DNA from: an uncultured Eubacteriales bacterium
Lineage (GTDB): Bacteria; Bacillota; Clostridia; Oscillospirales; Oscillospiraceae
Length of the DNA stretch: 17,036 bases
Reading direction: 5' to 3'
NCBI GenBank assembly: GCA_900553135.1
Contig: USCO01000032.1
Span: 1 to 17,036 of the forward strand
The translations under genes were made by a program, and so were the position numbers. Position 1 is the stretch's first letter, and each line of letters starts with the position of its first letter. This document shows positions 7,340 to 13,941 of this stretch, in pieces. The notes under the pieces were generated by a model. The model did no database searches. It was not told the origin of the DNA and saw nothing but the letters and a program-made list of their open reading frames with translations.

Positions 7340-9646
7340 ATGAAGTGGAGAAAACTGACGTCTGTCCTGCTGGCTGCGTGTGTGGCAGGCAGCTTGATGC
7401 TCCCGGTCACTGCCTCGGCAGCGGAGGAGGAGAAAACCTTTGCCGGCCTGGAGGGATATGGTTCTCCGGTCATTACGGATGTGTTTGACCGGGTCAGCGA
7501 GCATACCCATGGCTCCGGAATTGTGGAGCTGCCCGACGGGGAGCTGCTGGCGGTCTGGTTCCAGGGCGACGGCGAACGAAAGGCAAACTACGGCCGCATC
7601 ATGGCCTCCCGCCTTCCTGTGGGGGCGGAGGCGTGGAGCGAGCCCTTTGTGATCGCCGATACGCCGGGCATGCCTGACTGCAACCCCACGGTGTATGTGG
7701 ATGAGAATGACCGGCTGTGGCTGTTCTGGTATCCCGTCCTGGCCCACAAGTGGGAAAGCTCTCAGCCCAAGTTCAAGTATGCGGAGAAGGGCCACTATGA
7801 GTCGGCCAACGGCTTTACGCAGCAGCCCGACTGGGACTGGCAGGAGATCATGTATCCTACCCCCGGGGATGATTTTGTGGGCCAGGCGACCTCGGTGGAT
7901 GCCCAGGGTGTAGCCCAGTACCGCATCAAGGGCGACACCATCAAGTATCTCAGCGAAGATCAGTTCAACCAGTGGGAGTCCAAAGACGACCTCAGAGCCT
8001 ATGTCAAGGTGGGCGACCGCTACATTACCGACTCGTTTGTGACCTCCCTGTATAACGGTTACATGGACATGACGGACTATGTGGCGGAGTGCGGCCTGTA
8101 CGACGAGGGGACCACGGCGGCCCTTCAGCAGCTTCTGAAGGAGACGGCAGAGAGCTGTGCCGCCGTTGCTTCCGGTTACACCAACAACTGGAAGGAGTGG
8201 AACCCCACCTTCAGAAGACTGGGCTGGCAGACCAAGAACAAGCCCATGGAGATCCAGTATCAGGGCAAGACCCGCCTGCTGCTGCCTCTGTATGCGGACC
8301 AGTTTGCCGCTTCCATCATGGCTTACAGCGACGATAACGGAAAGAGCTGGAGCTACAGCGATCCCATTGCCTCCATGGGCGGCATCCAGGCGGCCACCGT
8401 CCAGAAGGAGGACGGGACCCTGCGCAGCTACTTCCGCAATGCGGAGCCCAACGCCTATCTGGTCTACCATGAGTCGAAAGACGGCGGCGAGACCTGGACC
8501 TTTGGCGGGATCGAGACCCAGCTGCGCCACGTAGGCGGATTTGATATGATCAAGCTGGATAACGGCGACTGGGTCATGGCCATTACTGAGAGCATCACCG
8601 ACGCCACCGAGAACCAGGATAACCGCTCCCGCCTGAACATTGCGGTGTCTCAGGACGAGGGTAAGACCTGGCAGGTGACTCCTCTGCAGGAGGATATGAC
8701 CGGACGCAACAGCTATCACTATCCCGCCATCACCCTGCGGGAGGATGGCTCCATTCTGGTGTCCTACAGCTACGATGACCGGGACGGAACCAATAACATT
8801 CGGGTCGCGGAGTTCTCCGCCCCTGAGCAGTCCTCCGGCGGCGGCTCTGTGAGCAAATTCTACGACGTCACCACCAAGCAGACCAGCGGCGGAACGGTCA
8901 GCGTAAGCAGCAGCCGGGCTGCGGCCGGAGCCCCCGTGGTCGTAACCGTTGTGCCCGAGCAGGGCTATACCGTTGCATCGCTGACGGTTACCTCCGCATC
9001 CGGAAAAGACATCACCGTGCAGGAGCTGAGCGGCGGAAAGTACCGCTTCACCATGCCTGACGCTTCCGTGACGGTGCAGGCGCAGTTCAGCGGACAGGCC
9101 GGAACAGGGCTGCCCTTCGGGGATGTCTCCGCTTCTGATTGGTACTATGAGGCGGTCCGCTACGTCTGGGAGCAGGGGATCATGACCGGCGTGGAGGAAA
9201 ATGCCTTCCAGCCCAGCGGCCTGCTGAGTCGTGGAATGCTGGCCCAGATCCTGTATGCCCTGGAGGGGAAGCCTCAGGTGAATCAGCAGCAGTTCCAGGA
9301 TACCAAGGGGACTTGGTATGACAGCGCGGCCAACTGGGCGGCTGCCAGCGGCGTGATGAGCGGCTATGGCAACGGCAGCTTCGGCGGCGAGGACAGCATC
9401 ACCCGGGAGCAGCTGGCGGTGGCCCTGCGGGCCTATGCCCAGTATAAGAAGCAGGACACCTCGGCCCAGGGCAGCCTGAACGGCTTTGTGGACAGCGGCT
9501 CTGCCTCTGCCTGGGCGGTCGATGCTCTGGAGTGGGCGGTCAGCCAGGGGCTGCTGTCCGGCAAGGATGGCGGACGGCTGGATCCCACCGGCAGCGCGCA
9601 GCGCTGTGAGGTGGCCCAGGTCATGATGACCTTCCTGGAGAAGTAA
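7340..9646 (+). CDS. S-layer-anchored sialidase-superfamily propeller protein with three SLH domains
   Basis: The protein has 768 residues. A signal peptide ends near TASAA (about residue 28). The propeller (about 35-495) is paralogous to the upstream gene: HTHGSGIVELPDGELLAVWF at 55-74, and Asp boxes SDDNGKSW (330), SKDGGETW (379) and SQDEGKTW (437). Residues about 505-585 form a repeat-like beta domain (SGGTVSVSS...PEQGYTVASLTV...YRFTMPDASVTV), resembling divergent InlB B-repeat modules. Three SLH domains follow (about 590-645, 650-705, 712-768), each with the WY/W-A...G-x-x-x-G pattern; these bind pyruvylated cell-wall polymer. The enzyme would therefore act on the cell surface on extracellular glycans. 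The ATG at 7340 follows a GGAGGAG site. As with the first gene, substrate is unproven because the canonical RIP arginine motif is absent. Confidence 0.88.
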   Translation: MKWRKLTSVLLAACVAGSLMLPVTASAAEEEKTFAGLEGYGSPVITDVFDRVSEHTHGSGIVELPDGELLAVWFQGDGERKANYGRIMASRLPVGAEAWSEPFVIADTPGMPDCNPTVYVDENDRLWLFWYPVLAHKWESSQPKFKYAEKGHYESANGFTQQPDWDWQEIMYPTPGDDFVGQATSVDAQGVAQYRIKGDTIKYLSEDQFNQWESKDDLRAYVKVGDRYITDSFVTSLYNGYMDMTDYVAECGLYDEGTTAALQQLLKETAESCAAVASGYTNNWKEWNPTFRRLGWQTKNKPMEIQYQGKTRLLLPLYADQFAASIMAYSDDNGKSWSYSDPIASMGGIQAATVQKEDGTLRSYFRNAEPNAYLVYHESKDGGETWTFGGIETQLRHVGGFDMIKLDNGDWVMAITESITDATENQDNRSRLNIAVSQDEGKTWQVTPLQEDMTGRNSYHYPAITLREDGSILVSYSYDDRDGTNNIRVAEFSAPEQSSGGGSVSKFYDVTTKQTSGGTVSVSSSRAAAGAPVVVTVVPEQGYTVASLTVTSASGKDITVQELSGGKYRFTMPDASVTVQAQFSGQAGTGLPFGDVSASDWYYEAVRYVWEQGIMTGVEENAFQPSGLLSRGMLAQILYALEGKPQVNQQQFQDTKGTWYDSAANWAAASGVMSGYGNGSFGGEDSITREQLAVALRAYAQYKKQDTSAQGSLNGFVDSGSASAWAVDALEWAVSQGLLSGKDGGRLDPTGSAQRCEVAQVMMTFLEK

Positions 9647-9673
9647 CGCAAAAATCGCACATGAGTGTCTGAA

Positions 9674-9714
9674 AAAGGGAGTGCCGTCTCGGTCAGGGAC
9701 GGCACTCCCTTTGA
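9674..9714 (+). terminator. terminator of the propeller operon
   Basis: A 15-bp perfect stem (9674-9688 with 9698-9712) closes a 9-base loop, 28 bases after the stop of the SLH protein. The T tail is short, formed by the last bases of the 3' arm. Confidence 0.75.
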
Positions 9715-9845
9715 TGTATGGCCATAATGTGGGGAAATATGGGATTGACCGGTGGTTTTTCTACCAAAATCCGTGCTTTTGTGAGAGAAGAGGAGAGGGG
9801 GGTGGGATGAGAGAAAAAGAAAATAAAGAAAAATCAAAAAAGTAG

Positions 9846-9873
9846 TTGACAAACGGGGGAAACCTGCTATAAT
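9846..9873 (+). promoter_or_regulatory. sigma-A promoter of tRNA-Gly
   Basis: Perfect TTGACA (9846-9851) and perfect TATAAT (9868-9873) are separated by 16 bases. Transcription would start near 9880, a few bases before the mature tRNA at 9887. Confidence 0.9.
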
Positions 9874-9886
9874 AACGCTTGCTGTT

Positions 9887-9962
9887 GCGAGTGTAGCTCA
9901 TCTGGTAGAGCGCCACCTTGCCAAGGTGGAGGTAGCGAGTTCGAGCCTCGTCACTCGCTCCA
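9887..9962 (+). tRNA. tRNA-Gly (anticodon GCC), CCA encoded
   Basis: The 76 bases fold as a full tRNA. The acceptor GCGAGTG pairs with CACTCGC. The D-arm is AGCTCATCTGGTAGAGC. The anticodon stem CCACC/GGTGG encloses loop TTGCCAA (anticodon GCC, glycine). The T-loop GTTCGAGCC follows, then discriminator T and encoded CCA. It has its own consensus promoter and terminator. Confidence 0.96.
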
Positions 9963-9963
9963 T

Positions 9964-9997
9964 AAAAGGACATCCAATCGGATGTCCTTTTTCTTTT
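9964..9997 (+). terminator. terminator of tRNA-Gly
   Basis: A 12-bp perfect stem (9964-9975 with 9980-9991) with loop AATC starts directly after the CCA end and runs into a T-rich tail. Confidence 0.88.
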
Positions 9998-10012
9998 GTG
10001 TTTGAGAAAGTG

Positions 10013-10048
10013 AAAAAAGACACGCGGCAAAAACCGCGTGTCTTTTTT
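10013..10048 (-). terminator. terminator of the flavoprotein gene
   Basis: A 15-bp perfect stem (10013-10027 with 10034-10048) has a 6-base loop and six A/T pairs at its base, giving T tails on both strands. It lies just after the minus-strand stop at 10056 and also backs up the tRNA-Gly terminator. Confidence 0.85.
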
Positions 10049-10055
10049 CTTGATC

Positions 10056-10952
10056 TCAGAGAGCCGCGTTGATGGCGGCGATGGCACCGTCGGAAACGGC
10101 GGTGGCCACCTGGCGCACCTGCTTGACGCGGATGTCGCCCGCGGCGTAGACGCCGGGGATGGCGGTCTCCATCTTCTCGTTGGTGGGGATGTAGCCGTCC
10201 TGGAGGGTGAGCTGGGTGTACAGCTGGGTGTTGGGGGTCAGCCCGGCGTAGACAAAGATGCCGCAGCCCGGGTCCTCAATCGTCTCAATGGAGCTGTCCC
10301 GCAGGTTGGCGATCTCCAGCCGCTCCACCTGGTCCTGGCCGTAGACCCCGTGGAGCCGGGAGGCCAGCCGCAGGGTGATGTTTCCGGCGGCGGCTACCTT
10401 CTGGCGGAACTCCGCGATGCAGCCCAGCTGGTCCTCAAAGTGGATGATGGTCACCTGGCGGGCCAGGGAGGACAGGTACAGAGCCTCCTTCACCGCGCCG
10501 TCGGCGCCGCCCACCACGTAGATGTTTTTTCCGGTGTAAGCCGCGCCGTCCCGGGCGGCGTTCATGCCCATGCCCTTGCCGGCCAGCTCCTGCTCGCCGG
10601 GAATGCCCAGCTTGCGGGGAGTGCCGCCGTTGGCCAGAATCACCCGCCGGGCCTGGTGGACTCCCTTGTCGGTGCGGACGGTTTTCACCTCGCCTACCAG
10701 GTCCACCTCAGTGACCGTCTCGTAGGCGATCTCTACTCCGGCGCGTAAAGCCTGCTCCTTCATCCGCTGGGCAAAGGAGGCGCCGGTCTCTTGGTTCTCC
10801 AGGGCGGTGTAATGGGTGACAGTGGAGACCTTGCCAATGATGCCGCCCACCTGGGCCTGCTCCAGAACCAGGGCCTTCTGGCCGCGGCTCACCGCATAGA
10901 TACCAGCGCTGATGCCGGCAGGGCCGGCGCCCAGAATGAGAATGTCATACAT
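10056..10952 (-). CDS. thioredoxin-reductase-like FAD oxidoreductase lacking the CxxC motif
   Basis: The protein has 298 residues, close to bacterial thioredoxin reductase in length and layout. The FAD site is GAGPAG (8-13). The second FAD motif near the end is GVYAAGDIR. The middle nucleotide-binding motif is VVGGADGA (146-153). Two hallmark elements are changed. Where thioredoxin reductase has the redox CATC before DG, this protein has NAAR (131-134). Where the NADPH-binding HRR lies, it has HFED (171-174). Only two cysteines are present and they are far apart. It is therefore unlikely to reduce thioredoxin; electron transfer to a ferredoxin, flavodoxin or other partner is possible. The start is ATG at 10952 behind GGAGG. 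It is divergent from a LysR regulator that probably controls it. Confidence 0.88.
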   Translation of the reverse strand: MYDILILGAGPAGISAGIYAVSRGQKALVLEQAQVGGIIGKVSTVTHYTALENQETGASFAQRMKEQALRAGVEIAYETVTEVDLVGEVKTVRTDKGVHQARRVILANGGTPRKLGIPGEQELAGKGMGMNAARDGAAYTGKNIYVVGGADGAVKEALYLSSLARQVTIIHFEDQLGCIAEFRQKVAAAGNITLRLASRLHGVYGQDQVERLEIANLRDSSIETIEDPGCGIFVYAGLTPNTQLYTQLTLQDGYIPTNEKMETAIPGVYAAGDIRVKQVRQVATAVSDGAIAAINAAL

Positions 10953-11089
10953 AATAGAGTCCTCCTTATTTCAATTCAAAGGGTTGTCGGAAGAAAATGG
11001 ACAAGCTTTGCTTCCCTGGCAGCAGGGGAGACTTTCAAACGTCCAGGTGCGCGCTCACATTTCAGCGTTTTTTTCCTGTTCCGGCATTG

Positions 11090-11136
11090 ATTATAAACCG
11101 GAGAGACGATAAAATAAAATGAAGAATTCTTATTCA
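11090..11136 (-). promoter_or_regulatory. divergent control region: -10 of the flavoprotein gene and candidate LysR box
   Basis: On the minus strand a perfect TATAAT lies at 11095-11090, but the corresponding -35 (TTTATT near 11118) is poor, as for activator-dependent promoters. Just upstream, 11120-11136 carries an inverted repeat TGAA-N9-TTCA with a central AAGAATTCTT palindrome (11122-11131), a plausible binding site for the neighbouring LysR protein. This is inference from position and symmetry. Confidence 0.4.
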
Positions 11137-11166
11137 ACCATAAATTGAAATAATAGGTGATGAACG

Positions 11167-12027
11167 ATGCTGGACCCACGCTGGAATACGTTTCTTGTCC
11201 TGTGCGAGACCATGAATTACACCCGGGCGGCGGAGCGGCTGTGCCTGACGCAGCCTGCGGTGACCCACCACATCCACTACCTGGAGGACCACTACGGCTG
11301 CCGCCTGTTTTCTTACGAGGGCAAGGTGCTGCGGCTCACCGAGGCGGGGCTGCGCCTGCGGGAGTTCACCCGGTCCATGGCCTATAACAGCCAAAAAATC
11401 CAGAGCGCCATGGAGGAGCAGGCGCCCATGTCCCTGCGGGTGGGCACCTCCAAGACCATCGGGGAGTATGTCATTGCTCCCAAGGTGGAGCGCTTCCTCC
11501 GGGCCCATCCCCAGGCGCGGTTTTCCCTGCTGGTGGACAATACCCAGGTGCTGTTCCAGGCCCTGGAGGAGGGGCAGCTGGACTTTGTCCTGGTGGAGGG
11601 CTTTTTTGACCGCAGCCGCTATGAGACTCAGCTGTACTGCCGGGAGGCCTTCTTTGGGGTGTGCCCTCCGGGGCACCGTCTGGCGGGACGGTCGGTGCCC
11701 CTGGACGAGCTGGTGGGAGAGCGGCTGATTTTGCGGGAGGAGGGGTCGGGGACCCGGGCGATTTTTGAGGACGCCCTCCACCGGCAAAACCGCACCCTGG
11801 ACGGCTTTGGCAGCATAGTGACCATCAGCGACTTTGTCACCATCAAGTCCCTGGTGGCGGACGGACTGGGGATATCCTTCCTGTACGCGCCGGTGGTGGA
11901 GCGGGAGCTGGACCAGGGCACCCTGGCCCGCTTTGAACTCAGCGACGCCCCCATGAGCGGCGCCTTCTACTTTGCCTGCCTGAAGGACAACCTGTTTTCC
12001 AGCACCTGGGCAGAGTGGCTGGAGTAA
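11167..12027 (+). CDS. LysR-family transcriptional regulator
   Basis: The protein has 286 residues, the usual LysR length. The N-terminal winged helix-turn-helix is clear (NTFLVLCETMNYTRAAERLC, then LTQPAVTHHIHYLE; about residues 6-45), followed by the linker helix. The C-terminal effector-binding domain begins near LRVGTSKTIGEYV (about residue 90). The start is ATG at 11167 with AGGTGA 6 bases upstream. It is divergent from the CxxC-less flavoprotein gene with a 214-base gap, the classic arrangement for a LysR protein and its target. It might alternatively regulate the RocB-like gene downstream, but that gene has its own candidate promoter. The co-inducer cannot be told from sequence. Confidence 0.93.
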   Translation: MLDPRWNTFLVLCETMNYTRAAERLCLTQPAVTHHIHYLEDHYGCRLFSYEGKVLRLTEAGLRLREFTRSMAYNSQKIQSAMEEQAPMSLRVGTSKTIGEYVIAPKVERFLRAHPQARFSLLVDNTQVLFQALEEGQLDFVLVEGFFDRSRYETQLYCREAFFGVCPPGHRLAGRSVPLDELVGERLILREEGSGTRAIFEDALHRQNRTLDGFGSIVTISDFVTIKSLVADGLGISFLYAPVVERELDQGTLARFELSDAPMSGAFYFACLKDNLFSSTWAEWLE

Positions 12028-12044
12028 TATGGAGAAATTCCACC

Positions 12045-12073
12045 TTTACAAACTGCATCCATGTTGTCATAAT
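12045..12073 (+). promoter_or_regulatory. candidate promoter of the RocB-like gene
   Basis: TTTACA (12045-12050) and CATAAT (12068-12073) are 17 bases apart, each one mismatch from consensus. It lies 18 bases after the LysR stop and gives a leader of over 100 bases. A second AT-rich TATAAT at 12079-12084 has no matching -35. Confidence 0.5.
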
Positions 12074-12192
12074 GAATGTATAATAGAATGAAATAGGAGA
12101 GAAATTGATCAAAATTTACAATTCCTGACATGGAAACAGTTTGAAGCCGCGCCCGGGAGGGAACAGCACGTTCCTGCGGGTGCGGCGGGAAA

Positions 12193-13872
12193 ATGAGGTG
12201 GAGTATGCAGCAACATGACATTGACTTTGGCAAGCTGGGCACTCGCATTCAGGATCTGCTGTACCGCTATGTAGCGGTGGAGAGTATCACCAACACCGCT
12301 GGGGAGCGGGGGGTGGAGGACTTTTTCCGCTCCTACATCGCAGAGATCCCCTACTTTGCCCAACACCCCGACCATTGGGGCCTGTATCCCCTGGAGGGGG
12401 ACGGCCTGGGACGGAATGTGTGCTGGGCCATGGTCCGGGGCAGGGGAGAGAAGGCGGTGGTGCTGGTGCACCACTACGACGTGGTGGACATTGAGGACTA
12501 CAAGACCCTGAAGTCCTATGCCTATACCCCCGACCGCCTGCGGGAGGAGTTATTCCGGCACAAGGATATGCTGCCCGAGGACGCCCGGAAGGACCTGGAG
12601 TCGGGAGACTTCCTCTTTTGCCGGGGCGGCTGCGACATGAAGGGGGGCGGCTCCATCCAGTACGCCCTGCTGGAGGCCTACAGCCGTCTGCCGGATTTTG
12701 CGGGCAATGTCATCGTCATCGGCGTTCCTGACGAGGAGAACCTGTCCGGCGGCATGCGCAGCGCGGACAAGCTGCTGGCCCAGCTGAAGGAGCAGTATGG
12801 CCTGCGCTATGTGATGATGATCAACTCTGAACCCCATCAGCGCAAGGATTTTGCCCGGGGCGTGTTCTCCGAGGGAACCGTGGGAAAGATGATGCCCTTT
12901 ATCTACGTGCGGGGTTTCCTGTCCCATGCGGGAAAGGTGTTTGAGGGGCTCAACCCGGCCTCGGTGCTGGCCGAGATCGTCACCCGCACCGAGATCAACA
13001 TGGACTTCTCCGACACCGTGGGCACCGAGGCGGCGCCCCCTCCCACCTGGCTCTACATGAAGGACAGCAAGGACCGCTATGACGTGTCCATGCCCCTCAC
13101 CGCCCAGGGCTGCTTCAGCGTGCTCACCTTGAAGCAGACACCGGGAGAGCTGATGGAGAAGGTGAAGCAGGTATGCCAGGAGAGCTTTGAAGCGGTGATC
13201 CAGCGGCTGAATGCCAGCTACGCCATCTTCCGGGAGCGCACCGGACAGCCCCAGGAGCCTCTGCCCTGGAAGGCAAAGACGGTGACCTTCGGGGAGCTGT
13301 ATCAGGAGGCACTGGCCAGCGGCGGAAAGGACTTTGAAGCCGCCTTTGCCCAGGAGCAGCAGCGGGTGCGGGAGGACCTGGAGCAGGGCAAGACCTACAT
13401 GATCGAGGCCAACTTCCGCCTTATCGACCGGATTTATGACTTTATCGAGGACGTGTCGCCCCGCATCGTATACGGTCTGATGCCGCCTTATTACCCCAAT
13501 GTGTCCAACTGCTATTTCCAGGGCATCGCCCCCGAGGCACGGGACATGAGCCAGCGGCTCAATGCCTACACCCAGGCGCGCTACGGCCAGGCGTATGACC
13601 GGGAGTACTTCTATACCGGCATCTGCGACCTCAGCTACATCAACAGTGACGACCCCGCGGCCCAGAGAAAGAGCGTCTCCCAGAGCATGCCCCTGTTTGG
13701 CTGGTACTACGACATTCCCTTTGAGGACATCCAGGCCATCTCCATGGCGGGAATCAACATCGGCCCCTGGGGCAAGGATTTCCACAAGCTCACCGAGCGG
13801 GTCTTTATGCCCGACCTGTACGACAGAACGCCCCACATCCTGGACCACGCCATTTCTCTGCTGTTGGAGTAA
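12193..13872 (+). CDS. RocB-like M20-family metallopeptidase
   Basis: The protein has 559 residues. The M20 fold is shown by the metal and catalytic motifs: HHYDVVD (H94, D96), CRGGCDMKGG (D148, metal-bridging) and VPDEENLSGG (E181 general base, E182 metal). A long insertion and the C-terminal half (about 250-559) match what I recall of the RocB/arginine-utilisation branch rather than of small dipeptidases. RocB is associated with arginine catabolism in Bacillus, but its exact reaction is not established, so the substrate here is uncertain. Two starts are possible: ATG 12193 (used here), with weak upstream sequence, and ATG 12205, four bases after GAGGTG. No signal peptide, so it is cytoplasmic. 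It is a single-gene unit ending at a bidirectional terminator. Confidence 0.88.
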   Translation: MRWSMQQHDIDFGKLGTRIQDLLYRYVAVESITNTAGERGVEDFFRSYIAEIPYFAQHPDHWGLYPLEGDGLGRNVCWAMVRGRGEKAVVLVHHYDVVDIEDYKTLKSYAYTPDRLREELFRHKDMLPEDARKDLESGDFLFCRGGCDMKGGGSIQYALLEAYSRLPDFAGNVIVIGVPDEENLSGGMRSADKLLAQLKEQYGLRYVMMINSEPHQRKDFARGVFSEGTVGKMMPFIYVRGFLSHAGKVFEGLNPASVLAEIVTRTEINMDFSDTVGTEAAPPPTWLYMKDSKDRYDVSMPLTAQGCFSVLTLKQTPGELMEKVKQVCQESFEAVIQRLNASYAIFRERTGQPQEPLPWKAKTVTFGELYQEALASGGKDFEAAFAQEQQRVREDLEQGKTYMIEANFRLIDRIYDFIEDVSPRIVYGLMPPYYPNVSNCYFQGIAPEARDMSQRLNAYTQARYGQAYDREYFYTGICDLSYINSDDPAAQRKSVSQSMPLFGWYYDIPFEDIQAISMAGINIGPWGKDFHKLTERVFMPDLYDRTPHILDHAISLLLE

Positions 13873-13886
13873 CAGAAAAGCATAAA

Positions 13887-13924
13887 AACCGGAGGGTTCC
13901 AGCCATGGCTGAAACCCTCCGGTT
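13887..13924. terminator. bidirectional terminator between RocB-like gene and hydrogenase-rubrerythrin gene
   Basis: A 12-bp outer stem (13887-13898 with 13913-13924), an inner CAGC/GCTG stem and a 4-base loop follow the RocB-like stop. On the minus strand the hairpin is followed by a T run, so it also ends the operon coming from the right. Confidence 0.8.
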
Positions 13925-13941
13925 CGTTTCGGTAACGGGAA

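Noticed and set aside
5366..8719. A minus-strand open frame of 1117 codons covering most of the propeller operon
   Set aside because: It is antisense to two genes with signal peptides, Asp boxes and clear ribosome binding sites. Its translation is low-complexity (rich in L, G, H, V and Q) with no domain. It results from GC-biased codon use.
12095..12128. A possible 7-codon leader peptide (TTG start at 12105 after AGGAGA) before the RocB-like gene
   Set aside because: The start is TTG with only 4 bases of spacing. The peptide (LIKIYNS) has no run of a regulatory amino acid, and no attenuator hairpin follows.
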